Assembly (NCBI GenBank): GCA_013698525.1
Contig: JACCSM010000609.1
Span: 1-11,016, forward strand
Direction of reading: 5' to 3'
Source of the DNA: Rubrobacteraceae bacterium
GTDB lineage: Bacteria; Actinomycetota; Rubrobacteria; Rubrobacterales; Rubrobacteraceae
Length of the DNA: 11,016 nucleotides
Position 1 is the stretch's first letter; every line of letters begins with the position of its first letter. The notes below the pieces were generated by a model. That model was not told the DNA's origin. It saw nothing but the letters and a program-made list of their open reading frames with translations, and ran no database searches. The translations under genes and the position numbers were made by a program. This document shows positions 1-6,439 of the stretch, one piece after another.

Positions 1-497
1 GGCTGGCCACCCTGAAGGAGTTGAGCGGCGCAACCGTCTACTCACACGCCTGGGAGGCTGACATCGTCGCGGGTGAGCGCACCGCCCAACCGGTCACGCC
101 GGTTCCGATGCGTCCCCTAAGCACCTATTGGCGCGTCTACTATCTGCAACTCGGCGCGGCACTGGGACGTGGTAAACACCCGCCCTGCCCCGTAGACACT
201 ACGCTGGAGGACGCGGATACGGTAGACCCCGTCAGGGTTCTCCATACGCCAGGCCATACGCCAGGTCACCTCGCCTTCTGGTGGCCCGAGAGTCGGGTCC
301 TCTTCGCCGGCGACGCCATAGCCACCTACCCGGTGTTCGGTCCGGGCTGGCCCGCGTTCATGCTCAACCCGACGCAACATCGAGCCTCCCTACGCCGAAT
401 GGCGGAACTCGACACGGCAGTTCTCGCTGTCGGGCATGGAGATCCGCTCACCGCGGGCGCCGCAGAACGCGTGCGCTCGCTGGTCGAGGGCCGGTAG
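1..497 (+). CDS. Metallo-beta-lactamase-fold hydrolase, 3' part (5' end outside window)
   Basis: The reading frame is open from the window edge (first full codon at 3) to a TAG at 495-497, so the N-terminus is missing. The visible part carries the C-terminal metal-binding motifs of the metallo-beta-lactamase superfamily: HTPGHTPGH near the middle, FAGDA about 25 residues later, and a late GHGDPL. These are the usual His, Asp and His ligands of the second half of a glyoxalase II-like or hydrolase active site. The first HxHxDH motif must lie upstream. A TTG at 21 could be taken as a start, but the frame continues upstream with LATLKEL, typical of the helix before the TGA-VYSH strand in this family, so it is not the true start. 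Substrate cannot be predicted; a thiolester or other ester hydrolase is typical. It converges on the amidase gene. Confidence 0.88.
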   Translation, partial: LATLKELSGATVYSHAWEADIVAGERTAQPVTPVPMRPLSTYWRVYYLQLGAALGRGKHPPCPVDTTLEDADTVDPVRVLHTPGHTPGHLAFWWPESRVLFAGDAIATYPVFGPGWPAFMLNPTQHRASLRRMAELDTAVLAVGHGDPLTAGAAERVRSLVEGR

Positions 498-562
498 AGC
501 GCACGCGCTTCACAGACTAATTGCAGGCACCATCGCTGAATGAGAGGCACTCGAAGTTGCAA

Positions 563-589
563 TGGATTTCCGCTTGCGCGGGAATGACG
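563..589. repeat. REP-like palindromic repeat, copy 1
   Basis: A 27-bp element whose core is TTTCCGC-TTGC-GCGGGAA, followed by TGACG. It folds into a 7-bp stem with a 4-nt loop and one G-T wobble. It matches copy 2 at 2132-2158 at 26 of 27 bases (T569 against C2138), in the same orientation. Similar short palindromes, whose translation reads HSRASGNP or PAQAGIQ, are dispersed in many bacterial genomes. This copy lies between the convergent 3' ends of the hydrolase and the amidase, where it could act as a terminator or mRNA-stabilising hairpin. Confidence 0.75.
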
Positions 590-665
590 GACGCTCTCGT
601 GTTGGGAGGAAGGGTAGAGGTTGCGCTCGCGGAAGTGATCATGCGGATTCCGTATCATTCCTACC

Positions 666-2024
666 TCAATAGCCTGGCGGTCGTCGGAATCCACCCGTCA
701 TCTCCGACACAGACTCAGCGATACCCAGAAGCCGCTCGTCATCCCAGCGCTTGCCGATGATCTGTAGGCCGAAGGGTAATCCCTGGCTGTCGACTCCTGC
801 CGGGAGGACGACCATTGGGCAGCCTGAGACGGCCGAGAGCGCGTAAGGATACTCCTCTGACGGCTCGGTGGGTTCTTCGCCGTGTCGTTCGGCCGTTCTG
901 GTCCCCGCCGGCATGATGAGCACATCCCAGGCGGCGAAGAACTCCTCCCAGGCTCTCATCACTTCGTCACGGCGATCCAGGGCTGTCAGGTAAGCTTCTA
1001 GGGAGTCGAGCTCTTTCGAGGCTAAACTCGCTTCCTCTGAGAATGCGGTAGGCTCCTCCGGGAATGTACCGGCCAGTAAGTCGAAGAGTTCCTCGCCAAG
1101 CTCGTACTTATGCCCTAAATCCACATCAGGCATGCTCTGTTCGACCGTTGCACCCCCTCCCGCTAGCTGTCCTGTTACCCCTTCCACCACGGTACGGATC
1201 TCATCCTGAGTACCGCTCTCTGAGAACTCTGACGACCAGGCGATGCGGAGGTCACCCATCCTGGGCCGCTCGAGATCGCGCCACGGTACTGGTGGCACGT
1301 GGGTGTCGAGACCGTCGGGCCCGGCGATGATGCGCAGCGCGAGGCGCAGGTCCTCAACGCTGCGCGCCATGGGGCCGGCGACCGACATCACGCGGAACTT
1401 GCGGGCCGGATCTAGGATGAACAGACCACTCAAGGGAACGCGGTGCTCCGTAGGGCGCATCCCGTAGACGCCACAGTAGTGCGCCGGGTTCTGGATCGAG
1501 CCCAGCGTATCCAGGCCGACGTCGAGAGACGTCAGGCCCGCTGCGAGCGCGGCGCCGACACCGGCGCTCGAGCCTCCCGGCGTATGCGCGAGGTTCCAGG
1601 GGTTGCTGGTTCGGGCGAAGATCGAGTCGGGCCAGATCTCAGGACCGTTAGTCTTGCCCAGGAGGATAGCCCCGGCCGCCTTGAGCCTTGCAGCGACGGT
1701 ACCGTCCTCTTCCGGGACATAATCCGCCATACGGGGTAATCCGCCCCAGGTCGTACGCATCCCTGAGGTGGAATGGGCATCCTCCAGGGTGATCGGCAAG
1801 CCGTGGAGTGGGCCCCACTCCTCACCCCGCGTGAGTGCCGCGTCCGCTTCCCGTGCCCTCATCCTGGCGCCGTCCTCGCCGAGGGTCACGACAGCATTCA
1901 AGTCCGGGTTGTGGCGGGCGATCTGGGTCAGGTAGGCCTCTACGACCTCCAACGACGACACCTCTCGGCGTTGGATCGCCTCCGCCAGCACGTGCGCGGG
2001 CGTGAATACACCCTCGGTCACCAT
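666..2024 (-). CDS. Amidase-signature family protein with altered catalytic Lys
   Basis: A 452-residue protein, the usual length for amidase-signature enzymes, which hydrolyse amides through a Ser-cisSer-Lys triad. Seen: PGGSSAG at 149-155 (cis-Ser at 152), and DTLGSIQNPA at 172-181 with the nucleophile Ser176. The 24-residue gap between them is that of characterised members. LLGKTN (121-126) and the C-terminal CPMVVLPAG and LPFGLQIIG stretches are also typical. Odd points: the general-base Lys expected in the motif LPxxxKD is Glu81 here (ITLED, codon GAG at 1782-1784), and the DTGGSIR loop reads DTLGSIQ. The fold is surely that of an amidase, but activity is doubtful. An AAAGGAGG ribosome site lies 5 nt before the ATG. 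The gene stands alone, with REP-like repeats beyond both ends. Confidence 0.92.
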   Translation of the reverse strand: MVTEGVFTPAHVLAEAIQRREVSSLEVVEAYLTQIARHNPDLNAVVTLGEDGARMRAREADAALTRGEEWGPLHGLPITLEDAHSTSGMRTTWGGLPRMADYVPEEDGTVAARLKAAGAILLGKTNGPEIWPDSIFARTSNPWNLAHTPGGSSAGVGAALAAGLTSLDVGLDTLGSIQNPAHYCGVYGMRPTEHRVPLSGLFILDPARKFRVMSVAGPMARSVEDLRLALRIIAGPDGLDTHVPPVPWRDLERPRMGDLRIAWSSEFSESGTQDEIRTVVEGVTGQLAGGGATVEQSMPDVDLGHKYELGEELFDLLAGTFPEEPTAFSEEASLASKELDSLEAYLTALDRRDEVMRAWEEFFAAWDVLIMPAGTRTAERHGEEPTEPSEEYPYALSAVSGCPMVVLPAGVDSQGLPFGLQIIGKRWDDERLLGIAESVSEMTGGFRRPPGY

Positions 2025-2062
2025 AGGATGCCTCCTTTCCCTGATACAGCCGTAAGTATGGC

Positions 2063-2089
2063 ATCATACCAAGTCCGGGTGAATGCCAA
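2063..2089 (-). promoter_or_regulatory. Possible promoter of the amidase gene
   Basis: On the minus strand TTGGCA (2084-2089, 5 of 6 to the -35 consensus) is followed after 15 bp by TATGAT (2063-2068, 5 of 6 to the -10 consensus). The spacer is shorter than the ideal 17 bp. A start near 2056 would give a leader of about 30 nt that contains the AAAGGAGG site. A small inverted repeat, GTATG-gcat-CATAC, overlaps the -10 box. Confidence 0.42.
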
Positions 2090-2131
2090 AGGCACGACGG
2101 AGCCTGCCATCGCCCACGGGCCTCCTCCGAC

Positions 2132-2158
2132 TGGATTCCCGCTTGCGCGGGAATGACG
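2132..2158. repeat. REP-like palindromic repeat, copy 2
   Basis: Core TTCCCGC-TTGC-GCGGGAA, a perfect 7-bp stem with a 4-nt loop at 2136-2153, followed by TGACG. It differs from copy 1 (563-589) at a single base and has the same orientation. It sits between the 3' end of the CapA-family gene and the promoter region of the amidase gene, so the two copies bracket the amidase as direct repeats about 1.57 kb apart. Confidence 0.8.
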
Positions 2159-2216
2159 TGTAAAGGAGGGCCTCCAATGCGCACCCGCGGGAACCCCGAG
2201 CGGCGCGAGGGTCGTA

Positions 2217-3824
2217 TCAGCGGGCGCGGCTCCCGTGGGCCTCGAACTCGGGACCGAGGGATGCGGCGAAGATCTTGCGCAACGCCCTATCCCCGCCTGC
2301 TCCTGGCATGAGGAAGTTGGGCTGGGCGTAGTCGAGCATGATGAATGGGATGGGGCGGACCTGGACCACATCGTCGTCGTACAATGTGACCTCCGCGAAG
2401 ATCCCCGTCGAGGTCTCTTCCGACCAGGACTGGTCTAGGAGGAAGTTGCCGACGCCGTAGAAGATCGGCTTGCCCTCGTACATTTCGATCCCTTTGGGCC
2501 AGTGGGCGTGGCCGCCGATTACGAGGTCGGCCCCGGCGTCCAGGGCAGCGTGCGCGAGATCCACCTGTCCCTGCTCCGGAGTCGCTATGTACTCCTTGCC
2601 CCAGTGCGGCATTACGAGGATCAGGTCGACTTTCGGCCGCAAGCGCTTTATGTCCTCCTCCATGACGTTCTGAAGGAGCGGCGCCGTGCCGGGGGCTGTC
2701 TGGGTAGCCCAGGCCCAGTCGTAAGAAGGCACACCCATGTAAGAGAGGACGCCAACCTTCGTCCCGCCAAGGTCGAATACCATGGGCTTGCGGGCCTCCG
2801 CAAGGTCCATACCTGCCCCGGCGTGGGCTGTTCCGGCATCATTTAGGTGTCTAATCGTCTCATCCAGCCCTGCAGTCCCTGCATCCAGAATGTGGTTGTT
2901 GCCCAGGGTGACGCCGTCCAGGCCGGCCTGATCCAACACCGGCATCAACCGTAGATCGCCCGTGAAGGTCGTCGCGTCGGGGTGCCAGACGGCGTCTCTT
3001 ATCACCGGGTTCTCGAAGTTCGCGAGCGTAAGGTCGGCGCCCGACAGGTACTTCCTAACCGCGCCCGCTCTCCCTGTGCGTTCGGCCGTGAACTGGTGGA
3101 TGACCCCTGTCTCCGAGTAGGCGCTCTGTTCTGGCACGCGACTCGTTACGGCAGCGTAGCCCCCGTCGAGCGGGAAGTCGATTCCCATCCCCTTCTGGAT
3201 AACCGTGTAGTACTGCCCGCGGTCGAGCACTATGTCGCCCCCAACCACCACGCGCTGCAGCTTTTCGGGATCAGGGACCGTCGCGCCCTCCAGCCTCAGG
3301 GGATAGTCTGCGCCGCGGTCCGAATCCAGTAGCGGCACACCATCTACCGACACGGCCCTGACACTGGGGCCGACCTCGTCCCAGGGTACGAGCCCGAGCG
3401 CCCCGGGAGTCTTGCTCACGTGGTCGACCACGGCGTCGTCCGAAGCGAAGCTCTCGAACCTCGGGCTGCCTACGAGCCCGGCGGCCTCCTCACGGTACCC
3501 TCGCCCGACAGCCAATCCTCGTGCTCCCGACAGCTCTTCCATGCTCACGTTCTCCAGGGTCGAGCTCAGGTGGGCGATGGGAACGAGGGCCGCCTGTGGT
3601 TCGGAGTGGTCGCTGGCAGCTTCGGTTCGGGCGTCGCCGTTTTCCCCTCCGCGCGTCGCGCCGGCCTGCTGGTTCTCGCCGGTTCGTCGGCTCCCGTCAG
3701 GCTGGTCTTTGGACCCCTCGGAGGAACACCCGACCAGCAGCGCGAACGTGGAGATCATGACGGCGATCACAGCCATCATCACCGGTGTGCGGAGCGGCCC
3801 CTTCGTATGTTTCTCTCCCCTCAT
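2217..3824 (-). CDS. CapA-family lipoprotein with an extra N-terminal domain
   Basis: A 535-residue protein. Residues 1-33 form a lipoprotein signal (basic start, hydrophobic core, lipobox LVGC with Cys33), then a low-complexity linker to about residue 78. Residues 80-190 are an extra region containing GALGLVPWDEVGPSVRAVSVDG, which recalls substrate-binding-protein-like segments. From 193 on it is a CapA or PGA_cap metallophosphoesterase-like domain: GGDIVLDRG, NFENP (269-273), GNNHILD (308-314), HWGKEY (407-412), GGHAHW (437-442) and GVGNFLLDQ. CapA proteins take part in poly-gamma-glutamate capsule assembly, but many homologues stand alone with unknown substrates, and no capB or capC is visible here. 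ATG at 3824 is preferred: AAAGGG at 3831-3836 is 6 nt upstream. An in-frame TTG at 3830 would touch that site with no spacer. Confidence 0.88.
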   Translation of the reverse strand: MRGEKHTKGPLRTPVMMAVIAVMISTFALLVGCSSEGSKDQPDGSRRTGENQQAGATRGGENGDARTEAASDHSEPQAALVPIAHLSSTLENVSMEELSGARGLAVGRGYREEAAGLVGSPRFESFASDDAVVDHVSKTPGALGLVPWDEVGPSVRAVSVDGVPLLDSDRGADYPLRLEGATVPDPEKLQRVVVGGDIVLDRGQYYTVIQKGMGIDFPLDGGYAAVTSRVPEQSAYSETGVIHQFTAERTGRAGAVRKYLSGADLTLANFENPVIRDAVWHPDATTFTGDLRLMPVLDQAGLDGVTLGNNHILDAGTAGLDETIRHLNDAGTAHAGAGMDLAEARKPMVFDLGGTKVGVLSYMGVPSYDWAWATQTAPGTAPLLQNVMEEDIKRLRPKVDLILVMPHWGKEYIATPEQGQVDLAHAALDAGADLVIGGHAHWPKGIEMYEGKPIFYGVGNFLLDQSWSEETSTGIFAEVTLYDDDVVQVRPIPFIMLDYAQPNFLMPGAGGDRALRKIFAASLGPEFEAHGSRAR

Positions 3825-3830
3825 CCCCAA

Positions 3831-3836
3831 CCCTTT
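3831..3836 (-). promoter_or_regulatory. Ribosome-binding site that decides the CapA-family start
   Basis: AAAGGG on the minus strand lies 6 nt before the ATG at 3824 and directly abuts the TTG at 3830. Only the ATG has workable spacing, which removes two residues from the longest reading of the gene. Confidence 0.6.
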
Positions 3837-3969
3837 CAGAGCCGTCTTACTCTACCAACGGAACATCCCCGATATGGGAGTCTGAGACGAATACCACAAG
3901 CGCGTTCTCGGGTAGCTCTACCACCAGCGCCTAACATGAATGATCGGCGACCGCACGCGCACGCAGTTC

Positions 3970-4446
3970 TTAGAGGTCCTCACCTTCGAGAGCTTCGTCG
4001 ATGGCTTCTTCGATGACGTCCTCCACTATGTCGGCAGCCAGGATCGTCTCCAGGCCGTCGAGGACCTCCTGGGCGTCGAGCACGAAGGTCTCGTAGCCTT
4101 CGTCCTGCGCCCTCTGTCTCAGGGCGTCCATCATACCCATCAGGCAAGCCGCGCCCCACCCCAGATCCTCCTCGTCGAGGCGTGAGGTGGCCACGCTCAC
4201 CACGGCGTCCACGCTGGAAGGCTCGATTCCCCCAGTCTCGGGGTTCGTGAGAAGGAAGCCGTTCCGGGTCAATACACCCTCGACCACCTCTCTGGCATCG
4301 GACAGGGGCGGCGCCTGGTACATGGGCAGGTAGGCGGCGGCTATGACCCTGAGCGCCTGTACCTGATGGACGTGGTCCCCCTGTGCATAGTCTCGAGCAA
4401 CCTCGAAAAGCTCGGGGAATGCTCCGCCGTTTCCGGTCTCTGTCAT
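3970..4446 (-). CDS. Acidic protein of unknown function
   Basis: A 158-residue soluble protein with no signal peptide or membrane segment. I do not recognise the family. The N-terminal half is mixed helical (FPELFEVARDYAQ, QVQALRVIAAAYLPMY). A central segment, NPETGGIEPSSVDAVVSVATSRL, is followed by a methionine-rich LGWGAACLMGMMDALRQRAQ. The last 40 residues are strongly acidic and predicted helical, ending AIDEALEGEDL. The start is well supported: AGGAGGAG lies 6 nt before the ATG. It is followed by 145 bp before the CapA-family start and diverges from the gene at 4636. Codon use is ordinary for the window, so it is likely a real gene; a cytoplasmic regulatory or chaperone-like role is possible but not shown. 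Confidence 0.75.
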   Translation of the reverse strand: MTETGNGGAFPELFEVARDYAQGDHVHQVQALRVIAAAYLPMYQAPPLSDAREVVEGVLTRNGFLLTNPETGGIEPSSVDAVVSVATSRLDEEDLGWGAACLMGMMDALRQRAQDEGYETFVLDAQEVLDGLETILAADIVEDVIEEAIDEALEGEDL

Positions 4447-4553
4447 CGTCTTCTCCTCCTAGCGTTGGCCTTCTGTGCCTGGCATTCTTTATGACCCTGC
4501 GCCGTTAGCAGGATGTATACCCTTCTGTACCGTAAGCAATCCGTTCTCGCGGA

Positions 4554-4589
4554 GAGACCCTCACAAGTAGTAGGGTTACGCAGGGTCTC
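4554..4589. repeat. Inverted repeat in a divergent promoter region
   Basis: GAGACCCT (4554-4561) and AGGGTCTC (4582-4589) are perfect 8-bp arms around a 20-nt centre. It lies between the divergent genes starting at 4446 (-) and 4636 (+), 46 bp before the latter. It could be a regulator-binding site or a hairpin in the leader of the 4636 gene; neither is proven. Confidence 0.45.
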
Positions 4590-4635
4590 CTCCGGGTACG
4601 GCTAGGCTGGTTGCGTAAGATCCAAGGAGGCAGGC

Positions 4636-5085
4636 GTGGGAAGAAGGAAGAGCCACAATAGCGCCCAGGGACGCGCAGCGGGACGCGTCAGGGCACGCGT
4701 GCAACAACGCACGCGAGGAGGCGCGAAGCGTGGCGGAGGAGACTCGGGACGGAAGCGAAACACCCTGGACCTCGGCGCCATCGAGGGCCATGTTAACCGT
4801 CTGGCGGACCGTTCGGGGAGCATCTCGAGACTCGCGGGGGCCGCTCCAGGGCTCGCGGGGGCTGCTTCGGCATTCGCGGGTGGGAGCTTCGCGAGCAGAC
4901 TCCTTGAGGGCGGCACCTCGATGTCGGATGAAGACTTCAGAAGAGAGGTCGCGGAGTACTTCGCCATCCTGGAAGAGCGTCTGCAGCGGCTCGAAGAACA
5001 GGTAGCGGGGTCCAGCGAACAGGGCGAGGTAGAAGAAGACCTCCCCGAGCCTGAGGGCGCAGCGGGTCCCGACAGCAGCCTGTAG
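4636..5085 (+). CDS. Small protein with basic head, Ala/Gly middle and acidic tail
   Basis: A 149-residue protein starting at GTG, with AAGGAGG (4624-4630) 5 nt upstream. I do not recognise the family. Three zones can be seen. Residues 1-42 are rich in Arg, Lys, Gly and Gln (SHNSAQGRAAGRVRARVQQR) and look disordered and able to bind nucleic acid or anionic polymer. Residues 50-95 are small-residue-rich, with the repeat-like SRLAGAAPGLAGAASAFAGG. Residues 96-149 begin MSDEDFRREVAEYFAILEERLQRLEEQV, a likely coiled coil, followed by an acidic disordered tail. An internal ATG at 4921 opens the coiled coil but lacks a good ribosome site. The head-to-tail charge split may matter for self-association. 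Function unknown. Confidence 0.7.
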   Translation: MGRRKSHNSAQGRAAGRVRARVQQRTRGGAKRGGGDSGRKRNTLDLGAIEGHVNRLADRSGSISRLAGAAPGLAGAASAFAGGSFASRLLEGGTSMSDEDFRREVAEYFAILEERLQRLEEQVAGSSEQGEVEEDLPEPEGAAGPDSSL

Positions 5086-5101
5086 CCTCTAGGCCAGGAC
5101 G

Positions 5102-5119
5102 GCGCGATCTAACTCGCGC
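5102..5119 (+). terminator. Possible terminator hairpin
   Basis: GCGCGA, loop TCTAAC, TCGCGC: a 6-bp GC-rich stem starting 16 nt after the stop at 5085. No T-run follows, as is common for terminators in high-GC actinobacteria, so the call is tentative. Confidence 0.35.
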
Positions 5120-5307
5120 TACACGGGGCACGCGAACTTCATCAGCGCTTGGCATCCGAGCGAGCTACAGACGCTGGTGCGAAGGTGCATTAACGACTAG
5201 ACGCGCACAAGTGACGATCAGTGCAACCCTCCGATGACGTAATGACCCCGCCGAATGCGGTAGCTTCCTGCAGCGGCCGGAGGTACAGGGGCTCCGCGAA
5301 TGAGGAG

Positions 5308-5369
5308 GAACGGAAGGAGACCAGAACTAGCCGTCTTCGGCGCTGAGGTCGGGGATCTCATGCAACACT
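5308..5369 (+). repeat. Diverged dispersed repeat, copy A
   Basis: Aligns without gaps to 9783-9844 over 62 bp, about 50 identical by hand count. The best part (5326-5349 against 9801-9824) matches 23 of 24 and contains TCTTCGGCGCTGAGGT. Both copies have the same orientation and lie 210-225 bp beyond the stop of a plus-strand gene. On the minus strand both can be read as a frame ending LSAEDG-stop; on the plus strand both end with LRR-stop. Substitutions do not favour synonymous positions in either frame, so coding is not supported. Confidence 0.6.
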
Positions 5370-5499
5370 TCCGCTGAGAGCCATCCCCATGGTAGCGCTG
5401 TGGACCAACCGACGGCGACCATTAGCGAGCTGAGCGACAAACTCGAGTCGCACAAAGACCATGCAAGGCAGGATGCTGCCCGTCTTCTCATCCGACCGA

Positions 5500-5937
5500 C
5501 TACCTGGGAGTAGCCGACGCAAGGCGAGCGACGCGCCGACGACGACCCTTGCGCCACATCAACGCGGCCATGATAACCGCCCACACGGCCAACAGAAGGA
5601 GACCCACCAGTTTGATTATCGATGGGACGAAGCCCTGGTAGGCTACCACCACCGCACCGTTGTACATGAACGCAGCCCCCGAAACGGCGGCTATCAATCC
5701 CGCCCAGCGAGGGTAAACACTCCCGAGCGCAATCGCCAGCCCGTACAGGAAGAGAGTCAGTCCAGCAAGGAAGTGCGAGAGGCCGTTCATGCCTATCTCG
5801 ATCCACCTGACCGCCTCGGCTGCTGCGAAGGCGGCCGGCTTCTGGGCGGCCGGAGCGCTCACCCAGGCATCTACCGCCCTCTTGAGGGCTATGCCGTCGA
5901 CGGCCTGGAGGACCGTGAAAGAGGCGGCCGTCGTCAC
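5500..5937 (-). pseudogene. Membrane protein, probably truncated at its N-terminus
   Basis: From the GTG at 5937 a 145-residue protein can be read, with hydrophobic segments near residues 50-72 (GLSHFLAGLTLFLYGLAIAL), 78-100 (AGLIAAVSGAAFMYNGAVVV) and 108-130 (IIKLVGLLLLAVWAVIMAAL), and a basic tail. It resembles the C-terminal two thirds of a class of small actinobacterial multi-pass proteins of unknown function. The frame stays open upstream of the GTG to a stop at 6028-6030, and that stretch (GLAPFALAAAVTTAASFTV) looks like the rest of a transmembrane helix cut by the proposed start. No ribosome site precedes the GTG. No ATG, GTG or TTG occurs earlier in the frame. I infer a 5'-deleted remnant. 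If it is expressed from GTG 5937, it would be a shortened membrane protein. Confidence 0.6.
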
Positions 5938-6086
5938 CGCAGCGGCGAGGGCGAAGGGCGCGAGGCCAGCCCCCGTTCCCGGCCTGGCGCCAACGGAATA
6001 GCACAGCGCAACGAGGCCGCCGTATGCCTACGCTTCTTTTGCTACGAGGAGGCTCTCAACCTACTCTCACAGCATTACCTCTCGCC

Positions 6087-6299
6087 CTACCCGGAGAGGT
6101 CGACGGACAGCACGGCGCTCCAAGGGTAGAACCGCTCCCGCTTCTCGGCCCCTGGCTGGTCATCGATGCTCAGCGAGGCGACTATACCCAGGTCGGTGAC
6201 GGCGTTCAGCGTGCCCCGGTACGTAGCCCCCATCAGGGTCGCTCCTGGACGTACCAGATCGACCTCCACCCGCTTGCCCACCCACTCTTGTGGAACCAT
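6087..6299 (-). CDS. Small predicted beta-barrel-like protein of unknown function
   Basis: A 70-residue protein with ATG at 6299 and AAAGGGG 5 nt upstream. Alternating short strands (RVEVDLV, YRGTLNAVTDLGIVASLSI, FYPWSAVLSVDL) and glycine-rich turns suggest an SH3-like or LSm-like barrel. The FYPWSAV ending is, as far as I recall, shared by small actinobacterial proteins of the same size, none with a known role. No signal peptide or membrane segment. It lies 140 bp beyond the TPM-domain gene and reads in the same direction, so it may be co-transcribed or separate. Its 5' leader contains an 8-bp tandem repeat at 6321-6337. The barrel fold is an inference from strand pattern only. Confidence 0.7.
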   Translation of the reverse strand: MVPQEWVGKRVEVDLVRPGATLMGATYRGTLNAVTDLGIVASLSIDDQPGAEKRERFYPWSAVLSVDLSG

Positions 6300-6320
6300 C
6301 GTTTCCCCTTTCTCCCGCGT

Positions 6321-6337
6321 CAGCTCAACAGCTCAAC
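6321..6337. repeat. 8-bp tandem repeat in a leader region
   Basis: CAGCTCAA occurs twice in direct succession (6321-6328 and 6329-6336), 22-38 bp before the start of the 70-residue gene. On the minus strand a TAGAAT -10-like hexamer lies just upstream of it (6338-6343), so the repeat would fall at the start of the transcript. No good -35 box is visible. Confidence 0.4.
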
Positions 6338-6439
6338 ATTCTACGCCACCTGCTACGCTCGCGACGCCGTAGAGGTGAGGGAGTTTGTCACTCGATCGCG
6401 CTCGATGTGGGAGACTAGGCATCATCAAGCGGTGGAGCG

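Larger units (their letters stand above)
5086..5499. other. Gene-poor region, 414 bp
   Basis: I find no convincing gene. It holds a hairpin near 5101-5120 that may end the preceding gene and copy A of a diverged repeat (5308-5369). There is also a 37-codon frame from GTG 5400 to TAG 5513, reading DQPTATISELSDKLESHKDH and onward. That frame has no ribosome site and poor third-position GC, so I do not call it a gene. Confidence 0.55.

Noticed and set aside
645..692. 8-bp inverted repeat GGATTCCG/CGGAATCC at the amidase 3' end
   Set aside because: The loop is 32 nt, no T-run follows, and one arm lies within coding sequence; chance is a fair explanation.
5400..5513. 37-codon plus-strand frame with a helical-looking peptide
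   Set aside because: No ribosome site, third-position GC lower than in neighbouring genes, and its end overlaps the membrane-protein remnant.
5327..6004. 225-codon minus-strand open frame
   Set aside because: It overlaps the better-supported membrane frame, is Arg/Gly/Ser-rich with no hydrophobic or domain pattern, and is open only because of high GC.
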